This document shows, one piece after another, positions 28,723 through 36,485 of a stretch of 64,000 nucleotides of DNA. A program made the translations under genes and the position numbers. Position 1 is the stretch's first letter. Every line of letters begins with the position of its first letter. The notes below the pieces were generated by a model. That model saw only the letters and a program-made list of their open reading frames with translations, ran no database searches and was not told the origin of the DNA. The stretch is taken from positions 6,076,001 to 6,140,000 of the forward strand of contig NZ_JADBEF010000001.1 of NCBI RefSeq assembly GCF_014873535.1. The letters are read 5' to 3'. Source of the DNA: Nonomuraea africana. Its GTDB lineage: Bacteria; Actinomycetota; Actinomycetes; Streptosporangiales; Streptosporangiaceae.

Positions 28723-30297
28723 TCAGCTCTCCAGTAGGTGCGTGCGGCCGTGCCGGGCGAACTCCGCCTCGATCACATCGATGTCCTCGCCGGTCAGCCT
28801 GGTGAACGCCGAGTCGCGGCGGAACCAGACGGGGTCGGAGGTGCGCCAGGCCTGCCCGGCCAGGACGCGTTTGAGTACCTTGTGCGACGCGGTCTGCGGC
28901 AGTTCCCCGCAGATCCGGACGTAGCGGGGGACGGCCTTGGCGCCCATCTCCCTGGTGAACGCCGCGAAGGCCGCCGGATCGAAGGGCCGGTCCAGCACGA
29001 GCGCCGCCATCACCTGGTCGCCCGCCGCCGCGTCGGGCACCGGGTAGACCGCCGCCTCGACCACCCCGGGCAACTCCCGCAGCGCCGACTCGATCGGCGC
29101 GACCGCCAGGTTCTCGCCGTCCACGCGCAGGCGCTCGGTGCCCCTGCCCGCGAAGAACACGAACCCCTGCGGGTCGGCGTAGGCGAGGTCGCCCGACCAG
29201 TAGGCGCCCTGCCTGACCCGCTCGGCGTCGGCCCCCGGATCGTTGTAGTAGCCGTCGAACAGGCCGACGCCCTTCACGTTGACCAGCTCGCCGATCGCCT
29301 CGTCGGGGTTGGTCAGCCTGCCGTCGACGAGGATCGCCGGTGGGCAGCGCCCGCCGGTGTCCTGGTTTCTGATCTCCACACCCTCGGGCAGCCTGCCCAG
29401 AGCGCCGCCGGGCCCCGACGGATCGGGGGTGATCGACACGGCGGTCTCCGTGGAGCCGAACGCGTCGATCACGAGGCAGCCGAAGCGCTCGCCGAAGCGT
29501 CTGATGGCGGTCGCGCTGCCCTCGTTCCCGAAGGCGATCTTCAGCGGGTTGTCGGCGTCGTCGGAACGAGGGGGCGTGGCCAGGACGTAGGAGAGCGCCT
29601 TGCCGACGTAGTGCAGGTAGGTGCAGCCGTGCCGGCGGACGTCGGGCAACACGCCCGAGGCGGAGAACCGCCTGCGCAGCGCCAGCGCCGCGCCCGAGGC
29701 CACGGCAGGGGCGAGGGCGGCCATGATCGCGCCCGAGTGGAACAGCGGCATCGGGCAGTAGACGACGTCGCCGGGGGTGAGCATCGCGGCGAGGCTGATC
29801 CCGGGAACCGCGATCTTCCGCTGCGTGACCCGTACCGCCCTCGGCGTCCCCGAGGTGCCCGACGTGAAGATCAGCATCACCAGGTCGTCCGGCGCCGCCT
29901 GACGGCCGCCGTGCTCCCCGGGGGCCGTCTCGGCGAGGTCACCCAGACGGCGTGCGGGAAGAGGCAACTGCCGCGCGAGGTGCTCGTAGGGGGCGTCCCA
30001 GAGGAGGAGGTCCACATCGGTGGCGGCGGCGTCCTTCTCCAGCTCCGCCGCCGACCTGGTCGGGTTGAGCGCGACCACCACGGGGCCGCCCAGCGCCGCC
30101 GCCCCGATAAGGAAGACCAGGTCGGGGACGTTCTCGCACAGGACTCCCACATGCCTGACCCCCGACAGGCGCCTGGCGTGGGAGCGGCAGCGGCCCACGA
30201 CCTCGCGCCACGTCCACGAGGAGTCCTCGAAGAGCAGCCCAGGGCGGTCGTCGTCGGCTCGTCGGTGGAGTAAGGCGGCGAGCGTGTCCTCGGTCAT
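28723..30297 (-). CDS. AMP-dependent acyl-CoA ligase, FadD17-like, of the steroid operon
   Basis: Activates a carboxylate with ATP and CoA. 524 residues from the ATG at 30297, which has GGGAGG 4 bases upstream; a TTG at 30324 is possible but close to the predicted transcription start. The adenylate-forming motifs are present: MLIFTSGTSGTPRAV (P-loop), FGSTETAV, YWSGDLAY and the late Lys in SHKVLKR. In mycobacteria FadD17 and FadD19 activate steroid side chains and lie with the fadE genes; the position at the head of this operon suggests a steroid acid. Substrate chain length cannot be read from sequence. Confidence 0.85.
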   Translation of the reverse strand: MTEDTLAALLHRRADDDRPGLLFEDSSWTWREVVGRCRSHARRLSGVRHVGVLCENVPDLVFLIGAAALGGPVVVALNPTRSAAELEKDAAATDVDLLLWDAPYEHLARQLPLPARRLGDLAETAPGEHGGRQAAPDDLVMLIFTSGTSGTPRAVRVTQRKIAVPGISLAAMLTPGDVVYCPMPLFHSGAIMAALAPAVASGAALALRRRFSASGVLPDVRRHGCTYLHYVGKALSYVLATPPRSDDADNPLKIAFGNEGSATAIRRFGERFGCLVIDAFGSTETAVSITPDPSGPGGALGRLPEGVEIRNQDTGGRCPPAILVDGRLTNPDEAIGELVNVKGVGLFDGYYNDPGADAERVRQGAYWSGDLAYADPQGFVFFAGRGTERLRVDGENLAVAPIESALRELPGVVEAAVYPVPDAAAGDQVMAALVLDRPFDPAAFAAFTREMGAKAVPRYVRICGELPQTASHKVLKRVLAGQAWRTSDPVWFRRDSAFTRLTGEDIDVIEAEFARHGRTHLLES

Positions 30298-30337
30298 CCG
30301 GCCTCCCAGCAAGCGCTCGCTCAACCGATCCGCAAAC

Positions 30338-30351
30338 TAGAACAGATTCTA
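30338..30351 (-). promoter_or_regulatory. KstR-type operator before the fadD-ltp2 operon
   Basis: TAGAACAGATTCTA at 30338-30351 is a perfect 5-base inverted repeat around CAGA. It matches the known KstR consensus TNNAACNNGTTNNA at all fixed positions but one. It lies 41 bases before the ligase ATG and overlaps a plausible -10 (TAGTTT, 30340 to 30335 on the minus strand). Confidence 0.75.
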
Positions 30352-30441
30352 CTAACTGTCCAGTGGCCGACCGCGGACGGCCGGCTCGAATGTCGTGCGG
30401 CCTGTGACTCGTGAGTAACAAGCGAGGGCGGCGTCACATCG

Positions 30442-30455
30442 GATAACGTGTTCTC
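30442..30455 (+). promoter_or_regulatory. KstR-type operator and leaderless promoter of kstR
   Basis: GATAACGTGTTCTC carries the exact AACNNGTT core; the two outer positions differ. The embedded TAACGT (30444-30449) fits the actinobacterial -10 pattern TANNNT and ends 6 bases before the ATG at 30456, which has no ribosome-binding site. This predicts a leaderless mRNA whose promoter is covered by the regulator's own box. Confidence 0.65.
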
Positions 30456-31061
30456 ATGCGCCCTCCGCATGCGACGATCCCCGCGCATGACAACCAGCCC
30501 GACGCCGGCGCCCGCGGCAGGAGCCAGCGCCAGCGGCGCAAGCGCATAGTCCAGGCCGCCGCCGCCCTCGCCTCGCGGGGCGGGGTCGAGGCGATGCAGA
30601 TGCGCACGGTCGCCGAGCGCGCCGGGGTCGCCCTCGGCACGCTCTACCGCTACTTCCCCTCGAAGATGGATCTGGTCGTCGCGGTGGTCGGCGAGGAGAT
30701 CGACCTGCTGGAGAGCAGCATCGAGCGGCGCCCGCCGAGCGCCACGACGGCGTCGGGGCGCGCGGTCGACGTCCTCATGCGCGCCACCCGCGGCCTCATG
30801 CGCGAGCCCGAACTGGCCGACGCGCTGATCAGGTCGTTGATCCTGGCCGAGGTCGAGACGCCGTTCGGCGACCGGATGGCGGGGCTGCTGCTGCGCGTGG
30901 CGGGCGGGCCCGACGCCTCGGAGGAGCACCTGGTGCTCACCGGGCTGTTGTCGAGCGTGTGGGTGCAGGAGCTGCTGGAGATGCTGCGCGGGCGGCGCAC
31001 CCACGAGCAGATCCAGCGGCGCATCGAGATCGCCGCGACGCGGCTGCTGTCAGACTTCTGA
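30456..31061 (+). CDS. kstR: TetR-family regulator, KstR-like repressor of steroid catabolism
   Basis: 201 residues. The N-terminal helix-turn-helix is strongly KstR-like: SQRQRRKRIVQAAAALASR, then MQMRTVAERAGVALGTLYR and YFPSK, the same pattern as in mycobacterial KstR. The C-terminal ligand domain ends DVWLxxLL-like (SSVWVQELLEMLRGRR). KstR represses cholesterol genes and is released by early steroid CoA thioesters. It is divergent from the fadD operon, with a KstR-type box on each promoter. The ATG at 30456 is the only in-frame start, with no ribosome site. A tandem 17-base repeat (31056-31072, 31073-31089) follows its end. Confidence 0.88.
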   Translation: MRPPHATIPAHDNQPDAGARGRSQRQRRKRIVQAAAALASRGGVEAMQMRTVAERAGVALGTLYRYFPSKMDLVVAVVGEEIDLLESSIERRPPSATTASGRAVDVLMRATRGLMREPELADALIRSLILAEVETPFGDRMAGLLLRVAGGPDASEEHLVLTGLLSSVWVQELLEMLRGRRTHEQIQRRIEIAATRLLSDF

Positions 31062-31075
31062 CCCGCACGAGCTTC

Positions 31076-31095
31076 TGACCCGCACGAGCGGGTCA
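31076..31095. terminator. Hairpin between convergent kstR and glxA-like genes
   Basis: TGACCCGC and GCGGGTCA form a perfect 8-base-pair stem with loop ACGA, placed in the second copy of a tandem 17-base repeat and overlapping the stop codon of the minus-strand gene. Confidence 0.7.
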
Positions 31096-32088
31096 CTTCG
31101 GCGGGCGCTCGCCTGCCGTACCCGAGAAGGCCGTATCCAAGAAGGCCGTACCCGAGAAGGTGCGGCGGTAGGCGTGCGGCGAGACGCCGACCACCGCGTG
31201 CAGGTGCTGGCGCAGGGAGGCGGCGGTGCCGAAGCCCGCGCGCTCGGCCACCTGGTCCACCGGCAGGTCGCTGACCTCCAGCAGGTGCCTGGCGAGCTCC
31301 ACGCGCTGCCCGATGAGCCACTGGCCGGGGCTCATGCCGACCTCCTCCCTGAACCGCCTGGTGAAGGTGCGCCTGCTCATCCGGGCGTGACCGGCCAGGT
31401 CGTCGAGGAGCAGCGGCTCGTGCAGCCGGGCGAGCGCCCACTCCCTGGTGCGCGCCGTGCCCGACGCGGCGGGCTCGGGCACGGGACGCTCGATGTACTG
31501 CGCCTGGCCGCCGTCGCGCCACGGCGGCACCACGCACCGCCTGGCCACCTGATTGGCGACCTGGCTGCCGTGGTCGCGCCTGATGAGGTGCAGGATCAGG
31601 TCGACGCCCGCGGCGGCGCCCGCCGACGTGAGCACGTCGCCGTCGTCGACGAACAACACCTCGGGGGCGACCTTGACGCCGGGGAAGTGCTGCTGGAACT
31701 CCTCGGCGTGGGCCCAGTGCGTGGTCGCCGGACGGCCGTCGAGCAGCCCCGTGGCGGCCAGGACGGAGGCGGCCAGGCAGATCGAGACCATGCGCGTGCC
31801 CTGCCGTACCGTCGAGAGCGCCTCGGCCAGCCCGGACGGCAGGTCGGCCGGCCCCCTGACATCGCCGAACCACTCGGCCGCGGGGATGACGACGGTGTCG
31901 GCCGCGGCCAGGACCCCCGCGTCGTGCTCGACCACGATCGAGAAGTCGGCGTCCGTCCGCACCGGGCCGCCGTCGAGGGAGCAGGTGATGACCTCGTAGC
32001 GCCCCTTCGCCGTGCCGAAGATGCGGGAGGCGAGACTGAGCTCGAACGGGATGACGCCGTCGAGGGCGAGGACCACCACACGATGCAT
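31093..32088 (-). CDS. GlxA-family AraC-type regulator with DJ-1/PfpI domain
   Basis: 331 residues from the ATG at 32088 (the frame opens at 32115). Residues about 1-170 form a DJ-1/PfpI domain (VVVLALDGVIPFELSLA; GTRMVSICLAASVLAATGLLDG, with Cys at the elbow). Residues about 215-310 form an AraC helix-turn-helix pair (LLDDLAGHARMSRRTFTRRF; VDQVAERAGFGTAASLRQH). The C-terminus is stretched by three 5-residue repeats (FSGTA, FLDTA, FSGTA). It is divergent from the quinone oxidoreductase-like gene and probably controls it through the 9-base inverted repeat between them. Confidence 0.9.
   Translation of the reverse strand: MHRVVVLALDGVIPFELSLASRIFGTAKGRYEVITCSLDGGPVRTDADFSIVVEHDAGVLAAADTVVIPAAEWFGDVRGPADLPSGLAEALSTVRQGTRMVSICLAASVLAATGLLDGRPATTHWAHAEEFQQHFPGVKVAPEVLFVDDGDVLTSAGAAAGVDLILHLIRRDHGSQVANQVARRCVVPPWRDGGQAQYIERPVPEPAASGTARTREWALARLHEPLLLDDLAGHARMSRRTFTRRFREEVGMSPGQWLIGQRVELARHLLEVSDLPVDQVAERAGFGTAASLRQHLHAVVGVSPHAYRRTFSGTAFLDTAFSGTAGERPPK
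31115..31159 (-). repeat. Three 15-base tandem repeats in the 3' end of the glxA-like gene
   Basis: Units GCCGTACCCGAGAAG, GCCGTATCCAAGAAG and GCCGTACCCGAGAAG are head to tail and in frame, encoding the repeated pentapeptide near the C-terminus. Repeat number could vary between strains without breaking the frame. Confidence 0.85.
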
Positions 32089-32122
32089 GGCCCAATCCTT
32101 ACACATCTTGGCCATTGGGCCA
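32088..32122. promoter_or_regulatory. Nine-base inverted repeat between the glxA-like and oxidoreductase genes
   Basis: TGGCCCAAT at 32088-32096 and its exact complement ATTGGGCCA at 32114-32122 are separated by 17 bases, in the 71-base divergent gap. A likely operator for the GlxA-like regulator. Confidence 0.55.
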
Positions 32123-32159
32123 CTTGGCCGCCGGCCCGCTCAGCCGCCAGGGTGGAGGC

Positions 32160-33107
32160 ATGAGAGCAATCAGCCAGGACGTTCTGGGCGGACCCGAGGT
32201 CCTCAAGGTGATCGAACTGCCGCGCCCCACGCCGGGGCCGACCGAGGTGCTGGTGCGGGTGCACGCGGCGGGGCTGAACCCGACGGACTGGAAGCACCGC
32301 GCCCACGGCGGCTTCCTCGGGCAGCCGCCGTTCGTGCTGGGCTGGGACGTCTCCGGCGTCGTCGAGGAGGTCGACACCGGCGTCACCCTCTACCAGCCCG
32401 GCGACGAGGTGTTCGGGATGCTGCGCTACCCGTTCGGCAACGGCGCCTTCGCCGAGTACGTCACGGCTCCGTCCAGGACCTTCGTCCCCAAGCCTGCCGA
32501 GATCGACCACGTCCAGGCGGGCGCGCTGCCGCTGGCCGCGCTCACCGCGTGGCAGGCCCTGGTCGACACCGCGGGCGTGCGGTCGGGGCAGCGGGTGCTC
32601 GTGCACGCCGCCGCGGGCGGCGTCGGCCACCTCGCCGTCCAGATCGCCAAGGCGCGCGGCGCCCATGTCATCGGTACGGCGAGCGCCGCCAAGCACGACT
32701 TCCTCCGCTCGCTCGGCGCCGACGAGCTCATCGACTACCGCAACGAGGACTTCACCGAGCTGAAGGACGTCGACGTGGTCCTCGACACCATCGGCGGCGA
32801 CTACGGCTCCCGCTCCCTGGAGACGCTGCGTCCCGGCGGCACGCTGGTCTCGATCGTCCTGTCGCGCGTGGACGAGGAGCTGGCCGCCAAGGCGGGCGCG
32901 CTCGGCGTGCGGGTGCGGAACATGCTGGTCGAGCCCGACCACACCGGGATGAGGGCCATCGCCGCGCTGGTCACGGCGGGCAGGCTGAAGGCGGAGATCG
33001 CGGCGGTACTGCCCATGGAGGAGGCGGCCAAGGCGCACGCGCTCGGCGAGACGAACAGGACGGCCGGGAAGATCGTCCTGGAAATCGGGCCTTCCACGGC
33101 AAAGTAG
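32160..33107 (+). CDS. Zinc-independent NADPH:quinone oxidoreductase-like (MDR family)
   Basis: 315 residues from the ATG at 32160 after GGTGGAGGC. Medium-chain dehydrogenase fold: N-terminal catalytic domain (GLNPTDWKHRAHGGF, VLGWDVSGVVEEV), nucleotide-binding motif AAAGGVGHLAVQIAK, and the closing EAAKAHALGETNRTAGKIVL. No zinc-ligand cysteines are seen, so it belongs with quinone or enone reductases using NADPH. Its stop codon TAG is also the first three bases of the KstR-type box upstream of fadA5. Confidence 0.88.
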   Translation: MRAISQDVLGGPEVLKVIELPRPTPGPTEVLVRVHAAGLNPTDWKHRAHGGFLGQPPFVLGWDVSGVVEEVDTGVTLYQPGDEVFGMLRYPFGNGAFAEYVTAPSRTFVPKPAEIDHVQAGALPLAALTAWQALVDTAGVRSGQRVLVHAAAGGVGHLAVQIAKARGAHVIGTASAAKHDFLRSLGADELIDYRNEDFTELKDVDVVLDTIGGDYGSRSLETLRPGGTLVSIVLSRVDEELAAKAGALGVRVRNMLVEPDHTGMRAIAALVTAGRLKAEIAAVLPMEEAAKAHALGETNRTAGKIVLEIGPSTAK

Positions 33108-33118
33108 AACGCGTTACC
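33105..33118 (+). promoter_or_regulatory. KstR-type operator before fadA5
   Basis: TAGAACGCGTTACC matches TNNAACNNGTTNNA at every fixed position but the last. It lies 34 bases before the fadA5 start, and TACCGT at 33115-33120 is a candidate -10 within it. Confidence 0.7.
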
Positions 33119-33122
33119 GTTT

Positions 33123-33147
33123 GCCTCCAGAGCATCATTCTGGAGGC
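33123..33147 (+). promoter_or_regulatory. 5' UTR hairpin that hides the fadA5 ribosome-binding site
   Basis: GCCTCCAGAG (33123-33132) pairs with TTCTGGAGGC (33138-33147) with a 5-base loop; one pair is G-U. The right arm contains GGAGG, 5 bases before the GTG start, so folding would block initiation. Confidence 0.55.
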
Positions 33148-33151
33148 TGCT

Positions 33152-34270
33152 GTGACCACACCGGTGATCGTCGAGGCCGTCAGGACCCCGATCGGCAAGC
33201 GTGACGGCTGGCTGTCGGGGCTGAAGCCCCAGCAGGTGCTCGCCGCGGCCCTGAACGGGCTGATCTCCCGTGCGGGGATCGACCCTCAACTGGTGGAGCA
33301 GGTGTTCACCGGGTGCGTGACGCAGGCGGGCGAGCAGGGCGGCCATGTCGGACGGCACGCGTGGCTGTACGCGGGCCTGCCGTACCAGACGGGCGTGACC
33401 ACGATCGACGCGCAGTGCGGGTCTTCACAGCAGGCCGTGCACCTGGTGGCGGCGCTGATCCAGGCAGGCGTGATCGAGGTCGGGGTCGCCTGCGGGGTCG
33501 AGGTGATGAGCAGGGCGCCGCTCGGCAGCAACGTGTTACCGGCCAAACCGCGGCCGGACGACTGGGCGATCGACCTGCCCGACCAGTTCACGGCCGCCGA
33601 GCGGATCGCCAGGCGGCGCGGACTGACCAGGGAGCGGCTCGACTGGTTCGGCGCCAGGTCGCAGCGGCTGGCCGCCAAGGCGTGGGCCGACGGCCGGTTC
33701 GCCAGGGAGATCGTGCCGGTGGGCGAGGTGACCAGGGACCAGGGGCTGCGCGAGACCACCGAGGAGAAGCTGGCCACGCTGAAGCCGGTGCTCGGCGAGA
33801 ACGGGTTCCACACCGCCGGCACCTCGTCGCAGATCTCCGACGGGGCGGCCGCGATGCTGCTGATGAGCGCGTCGGCGGCCCGGCGGCACGGCCTGCGGCC
33901 CAGGGCCCGCATCCTCGCGCAGACGCTGGTGGGCGCGGAGCCCTACTACCACCTGGACGGCCCGGTGGACGCCACGGCCGCGGTCCTGCGGCGGGCGGGG
34001 ATGACGATGGGCGATCTCGACAGGTTCGAGGTGAACGAGGCGTTCGCGGCGGTCGTGCTGTCGTGGGCGTCGGCGCACGAGCCCGACATGGACCGGGTGA
34101 ACGTCAACGGCGGCGCGATCGCGCTCGGCCACCCGGTCGGGGCCACGGGGGCCAGGCTCGTGACGACGGCGCTGCACGAACTGGAACGGGCGGACCTGTC
34201 GACGGCGCTGGTGACGATGTGCGCGGGCGGCGCCCTGGCCACCGCCACCGTCCTGGAGCGCACCCCGTGA
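33152..34270 (+). CDS. fadA5: Steroid side-chain beta-ketoacyl-CoA thiolase FadA5
   Basis: 372 residues from the GTG at 33152. Removes acetyl-CoA or propionyl-CoA in beta-oxidation of the sterol side chain. It follows the FadA5 pattern closely: IVEAVRTPIGKRDGWLSGL, the nucleophile Cys89 in TTIDAQCGSSQQAVH, AGTSSQISDGAAAMLL, LVGAEPYYHLDGPVDATA, HEPDMDRVNVNGGAIALGHP and the second Cys in TMCAGGALAT. It is about 19 residues shorter than the mycobacterial enzyme, mostly a deletion before RDQGLRETT. Its stop overlaps the next gene (GTGA). Confidence 0.93.
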   Translation: MTTPVIVEAVRTPIGKRDGWLSGLKPQQVLAAALNGLISRAGIDPQLVEQVFTGCVTQAGEQGGHVGRHAWLYAGLPYQTGVTTIDAQCGSSQQAVHLVAALIQAGVIEVGVACGVEVMSRAPLGSNVLPAKPRPDDWAIDLPDQFTAAERIARRRGLTRERLDWFGARSQRLAAKAWADGRFAREIVPVGEVTRDQGLRETTEEKLATLKPVLGENGFHTAGTSSQISDGAAAMLLMSASAARRHGLRPRARILAQTLVGAEPYYHLDGPVDATAAVLRRAGMTMGDLDRFEVNEAFAAVVLSWASAHEPDMDRVNVNGGAIALGHPVGATGARLVTTALHELERADLSTALVTMCAGGALATATVLERTP

Positions 34271-35271
34271 CCTCGCGCACGCCGTACGCCGACCAGCGTC
34301 CGCGGGATCTCGGCGGCGGGGTGCGCAGCGTGCCGGTCCCCATTCCCGGCAACCCGCTCGGCTACACGCTGGTCTACGCCATCGACTCGCCGCGCGGGCC
34401 CGTGCTCGTGGACGCCGGATGGAACCACCCCGACGCCTGGCAGGCGTTGCGTACCGGCCTGGCCGAGCTGGGGACGGACGTCTCGGCGGTCAGCGGCGTG
34501 GTCGTCACCCACTTCCATCCCGACCACGCGGGCCTGGCGGGACGGGTGCGCGAGGAGTCCGGCGCGTGGATCGCGATGCACGAGGAGGACGCACGGCTGG
34601 TCAAGCTCATGCGCGGGCTCGGCGAGCGCGCGCACCGCGACTTCCAGTCCGAGATGCTGCGTCGCGCGGGCGCGCCCGGCCTGACCCTCGAGGACGGCGC
34701 GCGGCCGGAGCCGCCCGCCGAGCCCGACCTGGAGCTGCGTGACGGCGACCTGATCGACCTGCCGGGGCGGACCCTGCGCGCCGTCCACACCCCGGGGCAC
34801 ACGCCCGGCCACCTGTGCCTGTTCCTCGAGGACGCCGCCCGGCTGTTCACCGGTGACCATGTGCTCCCCGACATCACCCCTCATATCGGGATTTATCCGT
34901 ATGACAGGGACGACGTCGACCCGCTCGACGACTTCCTCACATCCCTGGACAAGGTCGCCGCCCTGGGCCGTACCGAGGCACTCCCCGCCCACGAACGGAT
35001 CTTCGACGACACCGCCGCGCGCGCCGCCGAGATCCGCGCCCACCACGAGGACAAGCTGGTCCGGCTGGCCGCCCTGCTCACCGAGCCCCTGACCATCTGG
35101 GAGACCGCGGGCAGGATGACCTGGAACCGGCCATGGGCCGACCTCTCCCCCATGCTCAGGGGCATGGCCGCGGGTGAGGCCGCCGCCCATCTGCGCGCCC
35201 TGGAGGCACGTGGCCGGATCCGGCGCCTCCCAGAGGTCGATCCCGTGCGCTTCGTGGCCGTAGACTCCTAG
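34267..35271 (+). CDS. Metallo-beta-lactamase fold hydrolase
   Basis: 334 residues from the GTG at 34267, which overlaps the fadA5 stop, so the two are co-transcribed and probably share KstR control. The metal motif is VVTHFHPDHAG; further ligands appear at TPGHTPGHLCLF and FTGDHVLPDI. After about 230 there is a helical C-terminal domain with a winged-helix flavour (EPLTIWETAGRMTW). Such proteins can hydrolyse thioesters or lactones; a role in side-chain CoA handling is an inference from position only. Confidence 0.88.
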   Translation: MTSRTPYADQRPRDLGGGVRSVPVPIPGNPLGYTLVYAIDSPRGPVLVDAGWNHPDAWQALRTGLAELGTDVSAVSGVVVTHFHPDHAGLAGRVREESGAWIAMHEEDARLVKLMRGLGERAHRDFQSEMLRRAGAPGLTLEDGARPEPPAEPDLELRDGDLIDLPGRTLRAVHTPGHTPGHLCLFLEDAARLFTGDHVLPDITPHIGIYPYDRDDVDPLDDFLTSLDKVAALGRTEALPAHERIFDDTAARAAEIRAHHEDKLVRLAALLTEPLTIWETAGRMTWNRPWADLSPMLRGMAAGEAAAHLRALEARGRIRRLPEVDPVRFVAVDS

Positions 35272-35286
35272 ACATCCGATGTCTAG
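35268..35286 (+). promoter_or_regulatory. Palindromic operator of the FadR-type regulator
   Basis: CTAGACAT-CCG-ATGTCTAG is a perfect 8-base inverted repeat with 3-base centre, overlapping the end of the MBL gene and ending 10 bases before the chosen GTG start. The core ACATCCGATGT recurs in reverse at 46686-46696 before the L-fucose operon. Confidence 0.8.
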
Positions 35287-35296
35287 AGGGGGTTAC

Positions 35297-35968
35297 GTGG
35301 CGGTCACCGACGCGGCCATCGACAAGATCAAGCAGATGATCCTCTCCGGCGAGCTCTCCCCGGGCGACAGGCTGCCCAAGGAGGCCGACCTGGCCGAACG
35401 CCTCGGCCTCTCGCGCAACTCGCTGCGCGAGGCCGTACGGGCGCTGGCGCTCATCAACGTCCTCGACGTACGGCAGGGCGACGGCACCTACGTCACGAGC
35501 CTCGAGCCCAGGCTCCTGCTCGACACGATGTCCTTCGTGCTCGACCTGCACCGCGACGACACCGTGATCCAGTTCTTCGAGGTGCGCCGCATCCTCGAAC
35601 CCGCGGCCACGGCGATGGCGGCCGCCGCGATGTCCGACGACGACGTCGCCGAGTTGAAGAACATCCTCGACTCGCTGCCCGCCGAGCCGACCATCGAGGA
35701 GCTGGTGGCCAACGACCTCACCTTCCACCAGCGCATCGCCCAGGGCGCGGGCAACGCCGTCCTGTGCTCGTTCATCGAGAGCCTGTCGGGGCCGACCACC
35801 CGCGCCCGCATCTGGCGGGGCCTGACGCAGGAGGGCGCGATGGAGAAGACCCAGGAGCAGCACACCGCCATCTACGAGGCGATCGCGGCCCGCCAGCCCG
35901 AGGTGGCCCGCTCCTGGGCCATCGTCCACGTCGCCGGCGTCGAATCCTGGCTCAAGAAGGCCCTCTGA
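35297..35968 (+). CDS. FadR-type GntR regulator, probable regulator of the L-fucose locus
   Basis: 223 residues from the GTG at 35297 with GAGGGGG 4 bases before; an ATG at 35279 would put the start inside the operator. GntR helix-turn-helix (AIDKIKQMILSGELSPGDRL; DLAERLGLSRNSLREAVRAL) is followed by the FCD ligand domain, with metal-binding residues around RRILEPAATAM, DLTFHQRIAQGAGN and EQHTAIYEAI. FCD regulators typically sense sugar acids. The shared palindrome suggests that it controls itself and the fucose operon, with L-fuconate or a derivative as inducer (inference). Followed by a GNAT gene 21 bases on. Confidence 0.9.
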   Translation: MAVTDAAIDKIKQMILSGELSPGDRLPKEADLAERLGLSRNSLREAVRALALINVLDVRQGDGTYVTSLEPRLLLDTMSFVLDLHRDDTVIQFFEVRRILEPAATAMAAAAMSDDDVAELKNILDSLPAEPTIEELVANDLTFHQRIAQGAGNAVLCSFIESLSGPTTRARIWRGLTQEGAMEKTQEQHTAIYEAIAARQPEVARSWAIVHVAGVESWLKKAL

Positions 35969-35989
35969 CCGGCTCGGGGGTAGCCAGCT

Positions 35990-36439
35990 GTGTACATCAG
36001 TGACATCAACCCCGGCCAGACGCTGCTGGACCTGCAGCGCGCCGCCTACGCCGTCGAAGCGGAGATCATCGGTGACGACCGCATCCCGCCCCTGCGCGAG
36101 TCGCTCGACGATCTCCTCGCCCAGCGGCTCCTCTGGAGGGGCGCCGTCGACGACGACGGCACCCTGATCGGTGCCGTGGCCTGGTCGGACACCGGCCACG
36201 AGATCGACATCGACCGCCTGGTCGTCGATCCCCGCGCGCACCGCAGGGGCGTCGGCCGGGCGCTGGTCGCCGAGCTGCTCGACCGGGCGGGCGGGAAGCG
36301 GGTGATCGTCGCCACCGGCCGCGACAACCTCCCCGCGCGCACGCTCTACGAGAAGCTGGGCTTCACCACCGTCGAGGACGTCGAGGTGATCCCGGGGCTG
36401 TGGATATCAAGGTACGTACTTGGCTTCTCCCCGCCATGA
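35990..36439 (+). CDS. GNAT family N-acetyltransferase, C-terminus altered by an insertion element
   Basis: 149 residues from the GTG at 35990 (GGGGG about 10 bases before). Acetyl-CoA-binding motif VVDPRAHRRGVGRALVAELL and the C-terminal strand ARTLYEKLGFTTVEDVEVIPG are clear. It transfers an acetyl group to an unknown amine. Homologous sequence appears to end near LWISRY; the last residues (VLGFSPP) and stop are read from the end of the adjacent IS200/IS605 element. Probably co-transcribed with the GntR gene. Confidence 0.85.
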   Translation: MYISDINPGQTLLDLQRAAYAVEAEIIGDDRIPPLRESLDDLLAQRLLWRGAVDDDGTLIGAVAWSDTGHEIDIDRLVVDPRAHRRGVGRALVAELLDRAGGKRVIVATGRDNLPARTLYEKLGFTTVEDVEVIPGLWISRYVLGFSPP

Positions 36440-36453
36440 ATGACGGGGATTCT

Positions 36454-36469
36454 CCCGCCTCACGGCGGG
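36454..36469 (-). repeat. Right-end hairpin of the IS element / omega-RNA region
   Basis: CCCGCC-TCAC-GGCGGG forms a 6-base-pair stem, 17 bases past the tnpB stop; a second weaker hairpin (CCCCG ... CGGGG, 36429-36448) follows at the tip. In IS605 elements this end carries the TnpB guide RNA scaffold, read on the minus strand. Confidence 0.7.
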
Positions 36470-36485
36470 ATGGTTACTGCTGCTT

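Noticed and set aside
31115..31159. Possible CRISPR-like repeats
   Set aside because: The 15-base units are contiguous with no spacers and in frame with the glxA-like gene.
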